This document shows positions 1 through 9,668 of a DNA stretch of 64,000 bases, piece by piece. The stretch lies in assembly GCF_009800965.1 (NCBI RefSeq), contig NZ_WUAF01000012.1, positions 62,001 through 126,000 on the forward strand, written 5' to 3'. The translations under genes were made by a program, and so were the position numbers. The notes beneath the pieces are model-generated. The model was not told the DNA's origin. It searched no databases and worked only from the letters and a program-made list of their open reading frames with translations. Origin of the DNA: Cognatazoarcus halotolerans. GTDB taxonomy: Bacteria; Pseudomonadota; Gammaproteobacteria; Burkholderiales; Rhodocyclaceae. Numbering within the stretch: the stretch's first letter is position 1; each line of letters starts with the position of its first letter.

Positions 1-420
1 CATGCGACCGACATCCAGTGGCGTGTGAAACCAGCCCACACGCCCTGAAAGCAAGGCCGGGCGGACCGGCCGGTTCAAGAGGAAATACCGGTAATGCCGC
101 CGATATGCGGAAAAACGGGCATGGAACCGATCATCGACCGCGTGAGCCGAGCGTACTGCGACCGAAGGACCAAGATTACTGTTTACGCCACGCACCCAGG
201 CGCTGAGCGGGCGCCGCGAATCAGTATCGAAATGAACCACCTGAACCGTCGCATGCACACCGGTATCGGTACGACCCGCACAGGAGGTGACTACCGTGTG
301 GCCTGCGATTGCGGAGATGGCCCGGTCGACCTGATCCTGGGCAGTACGACCATGAGACTGACTCTGCCAACCCTCGAAGACCGAACCGTCATACTCCAGG
401 CAAAGTGCGATTCGACTCAA
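1..420 (-). CDS. truA: tRNA pseudouridine synthase A, N-terminal part (cut by window edge)
   Basis: TruA isomerises uridines 38-40 in the tRNA anticodon arm. The minus-strand frame runs open from about 420 to the left edge. It begins SRIALCLEYDGSVFEGWQS and carries the catalytic motif AGRTDTGVHA, whose Asp is the nucleophile in this family; HYRYFLLNRP follows. About 140 codons are visible and the C-terminal half lies outside the window. I choose the TTG at 418-420 because GGTGG sits about 5 nt upstream and the TTG overlaps the TGA of the preceding gene; GTG codons at 427-429 and 433-435 are alternatives. The gene is probably translationally coupled to the upstream EcfT-like gene and fimV. Confidence 0.93.
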   Translation of the reverse strand, partial: MSRIALCLEYDGSVFEGWQSQSHGRTAQDQVDRAISAIAGHTVVTSCAGRTDTGVHATVQVVHFDTDSRRPLSAWVRGVNSNLGPSVAVRSAHAVDDRFHARFSAYRRHYRYFLLNRPVRPALLSGRVGWFHTPLDVGRM

Positions 421-1043
421 AGTATCCACCAACACAAAATAAACAACGGTACAACCCAAAGCAGATCGCCGGCCCTCAAGGGCTTCTGATCCAATTGCAC
501 AGAGGGCATCAGCAGCACTCCCGTGGGTTGAAGCCATGCCCGCCAGCCGCCGTCTGCGGGGACTTGCGCAAGTTCGAGAACCAACGACAACCTGACGGCA
601 AGCCGCTCCGGCGACAGACCGACGATCCGCAATGGTCCCAGCAGCGTCACCATGCCGCCAACCAGTCGTGACGGCTTCATTCGGGCAAGCAGAATGGCGA
701 CCAAGGCGATCACGCACATCAGGCGACCGAGATGAATCGCAGCAAGCTCAAGACCTTCGAGCGTCGGTGAGAGCGACGGAAGATCCCGAAGGAGTGCGGT
801 TCCAGGTGAAAAGAAGGCAAAAAGCACGAAAAGCGCGATAAAAAGAAAACGGCTACGTTTCAAGAGCTTTGCAAGTGCATTTCCGGGGCTGCCGAGCGCG
901 ACTCCGAACAGAAGACACAGGGCAAGCAGCAATGCAAATCCTGAAAGACGCTGGACACCGACGACAGCCAATGCCCAGTACGCAAGCCATATCGCGGGAT
1001 TCAAACCGCGGGCCGGGTCGTGTCCGACCCGCGAAAGCTGCAC
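417..1043 (-). CDS. EcfT/CbiQ-like transmembrane protein, orphan
   Basis: A 208-residue, strongly hydrophobic protein with several predicted membrane helices (for example FALLLALCLLFGVAL and FLFIALFVLFAFFSP). The family resemblance is to the T component (CbiQ/EcfT) of energy-coupling-factor vitamin or metal importers; the stretch around LARMKPSRLVGGMVTLLGPL resembles the cytoplasmic coupling region. No ATPase or substrate-binding S component lies next to it here, so its partner and substrate are unknown. The GTG start at 1041-1043 directly abuts the fimV stop and the gene overlaps truA, so it sits inside a tight fimV-ecfT-truA run. Assignment is by overall character and is moderate. Confidence 0.6.
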   Translation of the reverse strand: MQLSRVGHDPARGLNPAIWLAYWALAVVGVQRLSGFALLLALCLLFGVALGSPGNALAKLLKRSRFLFIALFVLFAFFSPGTALLRDLPSLSPTLEGLELAAIHLGRLMCVIALVAILLARMKPSRLVGGMVTLLGPLRIVGLSPERLAVRLSLVLELAQVPADGGWRAWLQPTGVLLMPSVQLDQKPLRAGDLLWVVPLFILCWWIL

Positions 1044-4019
1044 TCAAAGACGCTCGAGAATCGCACGGGCCTGGCTCTGGTGCGCTTCACCGCCCTCCTT
1101 CAGTACTTCCTCCAAGAGCTCCCGCGCACCATCTTTGTCACCCATCTCCTCATAGGCGCGGGCAAGCTCCAGCTTGGTCGCGATACCTTCCTCGTCGCCT
1201 TCCGACTGCAGATCGATATCCGGCTGATCCGCGCCTTCAATATCGGGCATCGGTGTTTCGATCTCGGGCAATGCCAGAGGAGCACTCTCCTCGTCAGCTT
1301 CCGCTTCCACGCCACTTTCGGGCGCCTCGAGATCGAGATCGATCGAAGAAAGATCTAGCATCGTGGCTTCGGTCGTGGGCTGCGTTCCAGTCGACTCGGG
1401 CTCGAAATCAAAGTCAAGCAGGGTGCCGTCGAAGTTGCTCTTCTCCAGATCAACCATGGCCACGTCATCGTTGTCCAGGGCATCAACCGGCGACACCGAC
1501 ACAGTTGCGGCAAGGTCCATCGGTTCGGTCTGGCTTGCATCCGTTTCCGCAACATCTAGGTCGAAATCGAGCCCGACGGAGTCACCCAAGCGTGCCTCTT
1601 CGGCCTCCACCTCAGCAAGAGGATCTCCCTCAACCAAAGTCTCGGCCAAGTGGCTCTCCGCATTGGCGTCAGAAACACCTGCATGCGCGGGTGCGTCTTC
1701 GGCAATGTCGAGGTCGAACTCAAGCGCCGAGGAAATTCCAACCGAATCGTCCTCTCCGACGGGAATTCCGACATCAGTAATCTCCTCGGTGGGTGCATCG
1801 CCGAGGTCGAGATTGAAATCGATGTCGCTACCCTCCATCGGCGCCAGCCCCTCACCGGGCGATTGCGGCGAAGCAACGCCAGCGGCCGCGGATTCACCAT
1901 CGACGAACTGATTTAGATCGCCGGGCATGGCCCAAGTGTCCTTCAACTCGGCGTTGCTGGTCGGCATTTCGGTTACCGAACCCTTCCCGCCTACCTCGGC
2001 ACCAACGAAATCGAGCGACTCGATAGCCTCGGGCGCGCTTGCGGGCGCCTCCTCGTTGCCAAGCCCTGCACTTCCGGCCAAACCGGCGGCAGCCGCGCTT
2101 GCCGTAACTGCCGAGGCGCCCCCCCCCGCCAGTGCTCCTTTCGAACCACCTGCGATATCGGCCTCGACGCCGTCTTCACCGTAAAGCGGATTTGCAGGGT
2201 CGAGCTTGCGCCCCATGGCCGCAGCCTTCTGCCAATCCGCGCCCTGCCCCTGCGTCTGTGAATACAACTCGGTGGCAGTATGCTCGAATTGCTTCAGATT
2301 CTTTCTCTGCGCGTAGATCTCGAGCAGCTTCAGGTGAACTGCCGTACGAGCGGGATCGGCCTTGAGCGCGTCCAGAAGAATCTCTTCCGCCTGGGCATCT
2401 CGTCCATAAGCCATATAGACGTCCGCCTCGGCAACCGGATCGACACCCTCATCGGCGTCGATCGAAGTCATTCCCGACTGGCTGAAATCGGTTTGTATGA
2501 TGCTGCTGCCCGTATCCACGCTTTGCCCACCGCTGGCGCCGAACACCGAAGCCCCGCCGATCGACAGCTCGGTCGCGACGCCTCCCTGCGACAAGCCCGC
2601 AGGTTCGGCAGCCTTGCGCTTGCGGTAGAACCCCCAGCCAAGCAAAAGGGCGAGCAAACCGCCACCAGCAGCAAGATTCAAGGGATTCGAGAGAATCTCG
2701 TCGAGGAACCCGGGCTCCGGCGGAGGGGGTTCCGTCGGCGGAGGCGGCTGCACAGACGGTGCCGGCTTGGTCTCGGCAACCGGAGCCGGGGTTTCGGAAG
2801 GCGCGGGCTGCGCCGGCGGCACGGTCTCAGACGCAACGGGGCCAGCAGTCCCCTCGGCGACCGGAGGCGGCACCGACTGACCGGATCCGGACGCTGCCAC
2901 ATTTTGCGCAGGCGCGGCCGCCGCTTGCAGCTCGGCCATGCCCTTGCTCTTGAGTTCGATCAATTGCTGCAGCTGGAGAATGTTCTTCTCCAATTCGGCG
3001 AGTCGCGCGTTGGCTTCCTTGAGTGCCTTGTCCCGAGCCAGGAGATCTTCTTCAAGCGCCTGCAATCTCGAGCTGTCCGCCGATACCCCACTTCCCCCCT
3101 CGGGCGTCTGACTCATCTCCGTCTTGGAAACCCGGACCTGATCCTTGGCCTCCGTTACTGCGTTGGGAGCCTCACTCACCTTTGGCGCAATGCGTCCGCT
3201 GCTTTGCTGATCGGCCGGACTCGCCGCCGGCGTCATATCCATGGTCGCTTGGGCAAGTCGCCTGCGATAATCGGCGAAATCCGCTGACTGCGCGACGACT
3301 TCGCGGCGAGCCTGGACCTGATCAATGGAACGAACCGCATCTTCGGCTGGCACGCTGAGGATCCGCCCCGCCCGCAATCGGTTCATGTTTCCGTCAAAAG
3401 CCGATGGGTTAGCGCGGAACAGTGCAACCAGCATCTGGTCAAGCGACACGCCATCGGGACGGGTCTCCTGGGCGATGCGATTAAGCGTATCGCCCCGCCT
3501 GACACGGTAATTGTCCGGCCTTGCCGTGGCCCCGATCGAGCCCCCCGACATCCTCGCAATCGGTGCGACCTGCGGGGCCTGCCTCATCGCCGGCTGGGCG
3601 ACAGCGCTGACCGGCTTTCCAGGTGAGGCCTGGGCGGGATCGAGCAGGAATGTGTACTCCCGAATCAACCGCCCATTCGCCCAATTGAGCTCGACCATCA
3701 TGTCGACAAAAGGCTCGTTGATCGGCCTGTCGCTCGACAGCCGAACCACTGCCCCCGAACCACGCCGTTCAATCGCGACACGGATGTCCGACAGAACTGG
3801 CGAAATCGCCACCCCCGCCTGCCTGAATTCACTCGCCTCCGGAACCGTCGCTGCGAGACTCTGCAGTTCGTCCGATGTGGCGTTGACCACGATTTCCGCC
3901 CTCAGGGGTTGCCCCAAGGCACTCAGTACAGTCAGCCTCCCCATTCCGGCAGCGTGGCTCAAGTAGGGCATCGCGGCTATTGAAGCCGCGACCAGCGAGA
4001 GTTTGATCGACTTTTTCAT
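1044..4019 (-). CDS. fimV: FimV-like LysM and TPR polar inner-membrane protein
   Basis: FimV organises the cell pole and supports type IV pilus twitching motility. The 991-residue protein has an N-terminal signal sequence, a FimV N-terminal domain (GMGRLTVLSALGQPLRAEI), a periplasmic LysM module (YRVRRGDTLNRIAQETRP), a coiled coil (LQALEEDLLARDKALKEANA), a Pro-rich linker, one membrane helix (NLAAGGGLLALLLGWGFYRK) and a long acidic cytoplasmic tail. It ends in the conserved FimV C-terminal TPR motif (TKLELARAYEEMGDKDGARE). I choose the ATG at 4017-4019, with AAGG 5 nt upstream, over an in-frame TTG 12 nt earlier. It is followed without a gap by the EcfT-like gene and truA. The acidic tail is low-complexity, rich in Asp, Glu and Ala. 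Confidence 0.93.
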   Translation of the reverse strand: MKKSIKLSLVAASIAAMPYLSHAAGMGRLTVLSALGQPLRAEIVVNATSDELQSLAATVPEASEFRQAGVAISPVLSDIRVAIERRGSGAVVRLSSDRPINEPFVDMMVELNWANGRLIREYTFLLDPAQASPGKPVSAVAQPAMRQAPQVAPIARMSGGSIGATARPDNYRVRRGDTLNRIAQETRPDGVSLDQMLVALFRANPSAFDGNMNRLRAGRILSVPAEDAVRSIDQVQARREVVAQSADFADYRRRLAQATMDMTPAASPADQQSSGRIAPKVSEAPNAVTEAKDQVRVSKTEMSQTPEGGSGVSADSSRLQALEEDLLARDKALKEANARLAELEKNILQLQQLIELKSKGMAELQAAAAPAQNVAASGSGQSVPPPVAEGTAGPVASETVPPAQPAPSETPAPVAETKPAPSVQPPPPTEPPPPEPGFLDEILSNPLNLAAGGGLLALLLGWGFYRKRKAAEPAGLSQGGVATELSIGGASVFGASGGQSVDTGSSIIQTDFSQSGMTSIDADEGVDPVAEADVYMAYGRDAQAEEILLDALKADPARTAVHLKLLEIYAQRKNLKQFEHTATELYSQTQGQGADWQKAAAMGRKLDPANPLYGEDGVEADIAGGSKGALAGGGASAVTASAAAAGLAGSAGLGNEEAPASAPEAIESLDFVGAEVGGKGSVTEMPTSNAELKDTWAMPGDLNQFVDGESAAAGVASPQSPGEGLAPMEGSDIDFNLDLGDAPTEEITDVGIPVGEDDSVGISSALEFDLDIAEDAPAHAGVSDANAESHLAETLVEGDPLAEVEAEEARLGDSVGLDFDLDVAETDASQTEPMDLAATVSVSPVDALDNDDVAMVDLEKSNFDGTLLDFDFEPESTGTQPTTEATMLDLSSIDLDLEAPESGVEAEADEESAPLALPEIETPMPDIEGADQPDIDLQSEGDEEGIATKLELARAYEEMGDKDGARELLEEVLKEGGEAHQSQARAILERL

Positions 4020-4067
4020 GGTGGCCTTCAAAACCGCGTATTCATGCCGGATTGATTCAGATAATCG

Positions 4068-4096
4068 AAAATAACATCATGAACTTAGCGTAGCAA
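4068..4096 (-). promoter_or_regulatory. Candidate fimV promoter (extended -10)
   Basis: On the minus strand TTGCTA (4091-4096) and TATTTT (4068-4073) are separated by 17 nt. The -10 is preceded by TGT, an extended -10 arrangement. It lies about 50 nt upstream of the fimV ATG. Each hexamer matches the sigma-70 consensus at four of six positions, so this is a candidate only. Confidence 0.4.
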
Positions 4097-4216
4097 GCTG
4101 AGAACTCGTGTGAGCAATGACGCGATCCTTGCCCGCATTGCCACTTCCAATACAACTTCTCCGAAGCGAATCCGGCACCGCCGCAGGGCGGTGCGGCAAC
4201 GACATTCGCTCCGGCC

Positions 4217-4244
4217 AAAAAAACGCCCGGTGAAGAACCGGGCG
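4217..4244 (-). terminator. Rho-independent terminator after asd
   Basis: On the minus strand an 8-bp GC-rich stem (arms 4237-4244 and 4224-4231) with a 5-nt loop is followed by seven T residues (4223-4217). It lies about 45 nt past the asd stop and would end the leuC-leuD-leuB-asd transcript before fimV. Confidence 0.85.
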
Positions 4245-4288
4245 CATCGTCGCTTGATCTTCCGGCGCGCATCGCGCCTGAATGTCGT

Positions 4289-5401
4289 TCAGGCGTCTAG
4301 CAAGATCCGGAGCATCCGGCGCAACGGCTCGGCAGCCCCCCAAAGCAACTGGTCGCCCACCGTGAAGGCGGAAAGGTACTCGTCACCCATCGCCATCTTG
4401 CGCAAACGCCCGACCGGAACCGACAGGGTGCCGGTCACAGTTGCAGGGGTCAATTCCTTCATCGTGACCTCGCGCTGGTTCGGAACGACCTTGACCCAAT
4501 CGTTCGCGGTGCCCAGCATGCCTGTTATTTCGTCAAGCGGAACGTTTTTCTTTAGCTTAATTGTCAGCGCCTGGCTATGGCAGCGCATCGCGCCGATGCG
4601 AACACACAATCCATCGATCGGAACCGGGCTGGCCCCGCGCCCGAGGATCTTGTTCGTTTCGGCGTGCCCCTTCCACTCCTCGCGGCTCTGACCATTGCCA
4701 AGATCCTTGTCGATCCACGGTATCAGCGAACCGGCAAGCGGCACCCCAAAATTGTCGGTCGGGAAATCCCCGGCCCTCATCGTCGCCGCGACCTGGCGAT
4801 CGATATCGAGGATCGCTGAAGCGGGATCGTTGAGCAGATCGGCCGAAACGCGGTGCAGCATTCCCATCTGATTGATGAGTTCGCGCATGTTCTGCGCACC
4901 TGCACCGGACGCTGCCTGATAGGTCATCGAACTGGCCCATTCCACCAGATCGTTCTGGAACAAACCGCCCAGCGCCATCAACATCAACGACACTGTGCAA
5001 TTACCACCAATCCAGTCGCGGGCACCATTGCCGAGCGCAGACTTGATGACGCCCATGTTTACCGGATCGAGAATGATCACCGCATCGTCTTTCATGCGCA
5101 GGGCCGAAGCCGCGTCGATCCAGTGGCCGGCCCAGCCGGCTGCGCGCAATTGCGGATAGATCTCGTTGGTGTAATCGCCCCCCTGACAGGTAATGACGAT
5201 ATCCATTGCCTTGAGCGCCTCGATGCTGCGAGCATCCAGGAGAGCAGGCGCTGCCTTGCCGAAATCAGGGGCGGCACCTCCAACGTTCGAGGTCGTAAAG
5301 AATACGGGCTCGATATGGGAAAAATCGCCCTCTTCGCGCATCCGCTGCATCAGCACGGATCCAACCATGCCACGCCAGCCAACCAGACCTACTCGCTTCA
5401 T
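4289..5401 (-). CDS. asd: Aspartate-semialdehyde dehydrogenase
   Basis: Reduces aspartyl phosphate to aspartate semialdehyde with NADPH, the branch point to Lys, Thr, Met and diaminopimelate. The 370-residue form starts [20 protein letters not shown], a nucleotide-binding glycine motif typical of the Gram-negative Asd family; the active-site cysteine lies in [16 protein letters not shown]. An in-frame ATG at 5411-5413 would add four residues, but the GGTGGAG in front of the second ATG supports 5401. The gene follows leuB on the same strand after a short gap, and a hairpin terminator follows it. Confidence 0.95.
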   Translation of the reverse strand: MKRVGLVGWRGMVGSVLMQRMREEGDFSHIEPVFFTTSNVGGAAPDFGKAAPALLDARSIEALKAMDIVITCQGGDYTNEIYPQLRAAGWAGHWIDAASALRMKDDAVIILDPVNMGVIKSALGNGARDWIGGNCTVSLMLMALGGLFQNDLVEWASSMTYQAASGAGAQNMRELINQMGMLHRVSADLLNDPASAILDIDRQVAATMRAGDFPTDNFGVPLAGSLIPWIDKDLGNGQSREEWKGHAETNKILGRGASPVPIDGLCVRIGAMRCHSQALTIKLKKNVPLDEITGMLGTANDWVKVVPNQREVTMKELTPATVTGTLSVPVGRLRKMAMGDEYLSAFTVGDQLLWGAAEPLRRMLRILLDA

Positions 5402-5438
5402 CTCTCCACCCATCCAAGTTTATTGATCCCGCCTGCGA

Positions 5439-6500
5439 TCACATCGCGGCCAATACCGCGTCCCCCATCTCCGCCGTTCCGATCTTGCGCGTTCCCGGCT
5501 CGTAGATGTCCCCGGTACGCATTCCGGCCGCAAGCACGCCCTTGACCGCCCGCTCGATCCGTACTGCCGCTTCTTCAAGGCCGAAGCTATACCGCAGCAT
5601 CATTGCCACCGAGAGAATGGTGGCAAGCGGGTTCGCCAAACCCTTGCCGGCAATATCGGGGGCAGAGCCATGACTGGGTTCGTACATACCCTTGTTGTTG
5701 CAGTCTAGCGAAGCGGACGGGAGCATGCCGATAGAACCGGTCAACATTGACGCTTCGTCGGAAAGAATATCGCCGAACATGTTGCCCGTCACCATCACAT
5801 CGAACTGTTTGGGGTTGCGGACCAGCTGCATCGCGGCATTGTCGACCAGCATGTGGCTCAACTCGACATCCGGATATTCGGCCGAAATCTCGATCATGAC
5901 GTCGCGCCACAGCTGGGTCGTTTCCAGGACATTCATCTTGTCGACCGAACAGAGACGGTGGTTCCGCTTGCGTGCGATCTGAAACGCCACATGGCCGATC
6001 CGCCTGACTTCCGACTCGCTGTACAGCATGGTATTGAATCCGACCCGCTCGCCGTCGCGCTCCTCGATGCCACGAGGCTGTCCGAAATAGATGTCACCGG
6101 TAAGCTCCCGGACGATCATGATGTCCAGACCGCTGACAATTTCCGGCTTGAGGCTAGAGGCGTTTGCCAACTCGGGATAAAGAATTGCCGGGCGCAAGTT
6201 GGCAAACAACTCGAGTTCCTTGCGAATACCGAGCAAGCCACGCTCCGGCCGCAGTTCGCGGGCCAGCACATCCCACTTGGGACCACCGACCGCACCGAGG
6301 AGCACCGCGTCTGCCGCCTTTGCGAGCGCCAGCGTTGATTGCGGCAGCGGCCCTCCAGTGGCGTCAACCGCCGCACCGCCAATCAAGGCCTCTTCGATTT
6401 CGATCGCCAATCCTTCTCCGCGCAGCAAATCGAGCACGCGCACGGCCTGCACCATGATCTCGGGGCCGATGCCGTCACCGGGCAATACACAAATCTTCAT
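5439..6500 (-). CDS. leuB: 3-isopropylmalate dehydrogenase
   Basis: Oxidises and decarboxylates 3-isopropylmalate to 2-ketoisocaproate using NAD and a divalent metal, the third step of leucine synthesis. The 353-residue protein matches the family's usual length. It starts [20 protein letters not shown] and keeps the family signature region with catalytic Tyr ([12 protein letters not shown]), the metal/substrate loop [19 protein letters not shown], and the C-terminal NAD-site motif [18 protein letters not shown]. It lies between leuD and asd, all on the minus strand, in a leu-asd operon. Confidence 0.97.
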   Translation of the reverse strand: MKICVLPGDGIGPEIMVQAVRVLDLLRGEGLAIEIEEALIGGAAVDATGGPLPQSTLALAKAADAVLLGAVGGPKWDVLARELRPERGLLGIRKELELFANLRPAILYPELANASSLKPEIVSGLDIMIVRELTGDIYFGQPRGIEERDGERVGFNTMLYSESEVRRIGHVAFQIARKRNHRLCSVDKMNVLETTQLWRDVMIEISAEYPDVELSHMLVDNAAMQLVRNPKQFDVMVTGNMFGDILSDEASMLTGSIGMLPSASLDCNNKGMYEPSHGSAPDIAGKGLANPLATILSVAMMLRYSFGLEEAAVRIERAVKGVLAAGMRTGDIYEPGTRKIGTAEMGDAVLAAM

Positions 6501-6571
6501 TCCTGTCTCACTTGTCTACTCATCCGGCAGTCCCCGCGTATATCCGAGGCTTCAGGATGATTGGCGCCCGT

Positions 6572-7210
6572 TCAGGCGAAAAAATAGGGGTGTTCCACTT
6601 TGCGTTGCGCTTCGAATGCCCTGATTTTCTCGGCATGGCGCAACGTGAGTCCAATATCGTCCCAGCCGTTCAGCAAGCATTCCTTGCGAAAGGCATCGAC
6701 TTCGAAGGACAGCACTGAACCGTCCGTGGCACTGACGGTTTGTTCCCGAAGATCGATCTTGAGACGAAAGCCTTCATTCGCCAGACATTGACTGAACAAA
6801 CCGTCAACGACTGCTTCAGGAAGAACGATTGGCAGCAGTCCGTTCTTGAAGCAGTTGTTGAAAAAGATGTCGGCAAAGGAAGGGCCGATCAACGCACGAA
6901 AGCCGTAATCCTCTAGCGCCCACGGCGCATGTTCGCGTGAACTGCCGCAACCAAAGTTTTGCCGGGTCAGCAAAATCTGCGCCCCGCGATAACGTTCAGC
7001 ATTCAGGACGAAATCCGGATTCAATGGTCTGCTGGCATTGTCCATCCCGGGCTCGCCGTGATCCCGATAGCGCCACTCGTCGAAAAGATTGGGGCCGAAC
7101 CCGCTGCGCTTGATCGACTTCAGGAACTGCTTCGGGATGATCGCGTCGGTGTCGACGTTGGCGCGATCGAGCGGCGCCACCAAGCCCTCGAGAATTGTGA
7201 ATGCTTTCAT
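6572..7210 (-). CDS. leuD: 3-isopropylmalate dehydratase, small subunit
   Basis: The swivel-domain subunit of isopropylmalate isomerase, pairing with LeuC to convert 2- to 3-isopropylmalate. The 212-residue protein begins [20 protein letters not shown] and carries the aconitase-swivel motif [15 protein letters not shown], which contacts substrate in this family. Its ATG shares one base with the TAA of the entericidin-like gene upstream (TAATG), so it is translationally coupled to that small gene and, through it, to leuC. Confidence 0.97.
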   Translation of the reverse strand: MKAFTILEGLVAPLDRANVDTDAIIPKQFLKSIKRSGFGPNLFDEWRYRDHGEPGMDNASRPLNPDFVLNAERYRGAQILLTRQNFGCGSSREHAPWALEDYGFRALIGPSFADIFFNNCFKNGLLPIVLPEAVVDGLFSQCLANEGFRLKIDLREQTVSATDGSVLSFEVDAFRKECLLNGWDDIGLTLRHAEKIRAFEAQRKVEHPYFFA

Positions 7211-7332
7211 TACTTCACCGCCTTCTGGATGGCCTCACCACCCTTTTCGATATCCTTGCCGATGCCCTGCACCGTATTGCACCCGGCAAGGCCTGAAACT
7301 GCCACGATCAGAATCCCGAGAACAAGCTTCAT
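7210..7332 (-). CDS. Entericidin EcnA/B-family small lipoprotein
   Basis: A 40-residue ORF reading [20 protein letters not shown] at its start. It has a hydrophobic signal peptide, a lipobox LAGC with the modified Cys at residue 18, then a short amphipathic tail with a [10 protein letters not shown] core, the hallmark of entericidin-like membrane lipoproteins. It is interleaved in the leu operon: its ATG overlaps the leuC stop by 4 nt (ATGA) and its stop overlaps the leuD start (TAATG), so translation is probably coupled. Members of this family are known from a similar leuC-leuD position in other betaproteobacteria. The role here is unknown. In enterics, entericidins form a toxin/antidote pair, but only one gene is present. 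Confidence 0.85.
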   Translation of the reverse strand: MKLVLGILIVAVSGLAGCNTVQGIGKDIEKGGEAIQKAVK

Positions 7333-8759
7333 GCCCCGTCCTCTGCCAGCCGCTCGAACGTACGCACGTCGACGAAATGCCCGGTCACGGCTGCGGCCGC
7401 CGCCATTGCGGGACTCACCAGGTGCGTTCGACCGCCATTACCCTGTCGACCCTCGAAATTGCGGTTCGAAGTCGAGGCACAGCGCTCCCCGGGCAGAAGG
7501 CGGTCCGCATTCATTGCCAGGCACATGGAGCAACCCGGCTCTCGCCATTCGAAACCGGCTGCGACGAAGATCTCGTGCAACCCTTCCGCTTCGGCCTGTC
7601 GCTTGACCAGACCCGAACCAGGCACCACGAGCACGCGCTTCACGCGATCGGACTTTCGGCGCCCCCGTGCGACAGCGGCCGCTTCGCGCAGATCCTCGAT
7701 ACGCGAATTGGTGCAGGAACCGATGAACACCTGATCGATCTCGACCTCATTGAGCGGCGTATCCGCAACCAGCCCCATGTAGCTGAGCGCACGCTCCATG
7801 CCCTCGCGCCGGACCGGATCCTGCACGCTCGCAGGATTCGGCACCCGTCCGAGGATGTCGGTCACCATTTCCGGCGACGTACCCCAAGTCACCTGAGGCA
7901 GCAGGCCTGCCGCATCGATCTCGATCACCTTGTCGAAGCGCGCACCTTCATCCGAGATCAATGTCCGCCAATAAGTCACGGCCTGTTCCCAGTGCGCATC
8001 CTTGGGCGCGTAGGGACGACCGCGCAGGTACTCGATCGTGACATCGTCGACCGCAACCATTCCCGCTCTCGCGCCTGCCTCGATCGCCATGTTGCAGATC
8101 GTCATCCGGCCTTCCATCGAGAGCCCGCGAATCGTGCTGCCACCGAACTCGATCGCATAGCCGGTACCCCCAGCGGTACCGATCCGCCCGATGACCGCCA
8201 GCACGACGTCCTTTGCGGTTACACCCTCCGCAAGCTCGCCCTCGACCTTTACCAGCATGGTCTTGGATTTCTTCTGCAACAGGCACTGGGTCGCGAGCAC
8301 ATGTTCGACTTCGGAAGTTCCAATGCCATGCGCCAGGCATGCAAAAGCACCGTGTGTCGACGTATGGGAGTCACCACAGACCACGGTCATGCCCGGTAGC
8401 GTCGCGCCGTTCTCGGGGCCGATCACGTGCACGATCCCCTGGCGCTGATCCTTGAACGGAAAGTAGGCCAAGGCCCCGACCGTCCGGATGTTTGCATCCA
8501 GTGTCTCAACCTGTTGCCTCGACACAGGGTCCTGAATACCTTGATCCCAATGATCGGTGGGCGTGTTGTGATCGGCAGTGGCAACAATCGACGACACCCT
8601 CCACGGCGCGCGGCCCGCCAGTTTCAGCCCTTCGAAGGCCTGAGGACTGGTGACTTCATGCACCAGATGCCGGTCGATATAGATCAACGCGGTGCCATCG
8701 GACTCCTGGTGCACCACGTGGCTCGACCAGAGTTTTTCGTAAAGCGTCTGCGCTTGCAT
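7329..8759 (-). CDS. leuC: 3-isopropylmalate dehydratase, large subunit
   Basis: The 4Fe-4S cluster subunit of isopropylmalate isomerase. The 476-residue protein shows aconitase-superfamily motifs: [52 protein letters not shown] and the cluster-ligand pair in [15 protein letters not shown]. It starts [11 protein letters not shown] with GGAAG 6 nt upstream of the ATG. It is first in the run leuC - entericidin-like - leuD - leuB - asd. A perfect palindrome lies about 20 nt upstream and could be a regulator site. Confidence 0.97.
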   Translation of the reverse strand: MQAQTLYEKLWSSHVVHQESDGTALIYIDRHLVHEVTSPQAFEGLKLAGRAPWRVSSIVATADHNTPTDHWDQGIQDPVSRQQVETLDANIRTVGALAYFPFKDQRQGIVHVIGPENGATLPGMTVVCGDSHTSTHGAFACLAHGIGTSEVEHVLATQCLLQKKSKTMLVKVEGELAEGVTAKDVVLAVIGRIGTAGGTGYAIEFGGSTIRGLSMEGRMTICNMAIEAGARAGMVAVDDVTIEYLRGRPYAPKDAHWEQAVTYWRTLISDEGARFDKVIEIDAAGLLPQVTWGTSPEMVTDILGRVPNPASVQDPVRREGMERALSYMGLVADTPLNEVEIDQVFIGSCTNSRIEDLREAAAVARGRRKSDRVKRVLVVPGSGLVKRQAEAEGLHEIFVAAGFEWREPGCSMCLAMNADRLLPGERCASTSNRNFEGRQGNGGRTHLVSPAMAAAAAVTGHFVDVRTFERLAEDGA

Positions 8760-8779
8760 CCAGAACTTCCGAAATTTAG

Positions 8780-8794
8780 ATAATCGACGATTAT
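8780..8794. promoter_or_regulatory. Palindrome upstream of leuC, possible LysR-type box
   Basis: A 15-nt perfect inverted repeat, ATAATCG-A-CGATTAT, starts 21 nt upstream of the leuC ATG. It contains a T-N11-A core, the arrangement typical of LysR-family operators. No regulator gene is adjacent. Assignment as an operator is inference. Confidence 0.35.
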
Positions 8795-8840
8795 TTCACA
8801 GGGCGGCAAGGAAGAATAGCTGCGCCCAGGCGGCAGGAAT

Positions 8841-9668
8841 TCAGCGTCTGGCGCGCGCAGCCAGATACAGCGGCATCACCTTCGCCGCATACCGCGCGAG
8901 ATCCTGCTGCCGCGTATCGTGTGAGGGGTGAGTTGAAAGCCACTGTGGCGGCTGCCCGCCTCCCACCTGCTCCATCTTCTGCCACAGGCCAACGGCCGCC
9001 CTCGGGTCGTACCCGGCTCGCGCTGCAAGCTCTACGCCGATCCGATCCGCCTCGGTCTCGTGCAAGCGCGAGTTCGGAAGTTCGAAGGTGACCTTGGCAA
9101 CCTGCCCCATCAGGTCATTGCCGACCTGACCGACACCCAGCAAGGCACCTGCAATGGACACCCCGAGCCCCGTTGCCATCGAGCGCGAGACGCGCTCACG
9201 GGCATGCTCGCGCAGCGCATGTGCGATCTCGTGCCCCATGACGGCAGCGATCTCGTCGTCGCTGAGATTGAGACGCTCGATCAGGCCTGAATAGAAGGCA
9301 ATTTTTCCGCCGGCCATACACCAGGCATTCAGCTCATTGGACTCGATGACATTGACTTCCCAGTTCCAGCGCAATGCATCGGCCCGGAACACGCCGGTCT
9401 GCGGCGTAAGGCGAGCGGCGATGGCACGCACGCGCCTCACTTGCCCCGGATCCCGGTTAAGGGCCCGCTTGGCAGCAGCTTCCGCAATCACCTGCTGATA
9501 CTGCTTCGCCGACGCAGCCTCGATTTCCTGCGAGGAAACGAGCATCGTCTGCTCGCGGGAAACACCAACTGCGCCTGCCTGTGTGGTTTGAATGCTTTGA
9601 CAACCGGCGCCGAGTCCGGCCGATAACGCAACGAGGGTCGTGACAATGCGTCGTCTTACGATATTCAT
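8841..9668 (-). CDS. M48-family metalloprotease lipoprotein
   Basis: A 275-residue predicted envelope zinc protease of the M48 (BepA/LoiP-like) family. The N-terminus MNIVRRRIVTTLVALSAG leads to a lipobox ending AGC, so it is probably a lipoprotein. The zinc-binding HExxH motif is HEIAHALREHA, with the third ligand in the downstream HETEADRIGVELAARAGYD. The family degrades or assists folding of outer-membrane proteins; the substrate here is unknown. Its start overlaps the stop of the upstream MFS gene by 4 nt (ATGA), so the two are probably cotranscribed. Confidence 0.9.
   Translation of the reverse strand: MNIVRRRIVTTLVALSAGLGAGCQSIQTTQAGAVGVSREQTMLVSSQEIEAASAKQYQQVIAEAAAKRALNRDPGQVRRVRAIAARLTPQTGVFRADALRWNWEVNVIESNELNAWCMAGGKIAFYSGLIERLNLSDDEIAAVMGHEIAHALREHARERVSRSMATGLGVSIAGALLGVGQVGNDLMGQVAKVTFELPNSRLHETEADRIGVELAARAGYDPRAAVGLWQKMEQVGGGQPPQWLSTHPSHDTRQQDLARYAAKVMPLYLAARARR

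Noticed and set aside
869-1780. Long plus-strand ORFs opposite fimV
   Set aside because: They are Arg/Pro-rich reflections of the GC-skewed fimV sequence, without motifs.
8791-8985. 64-codon minus-strand ORF overlapping the C-terminus of the M48 protease gene
   Set aside because: It lies in another frame of a clearly real gene and shows no homology or ribosome site.
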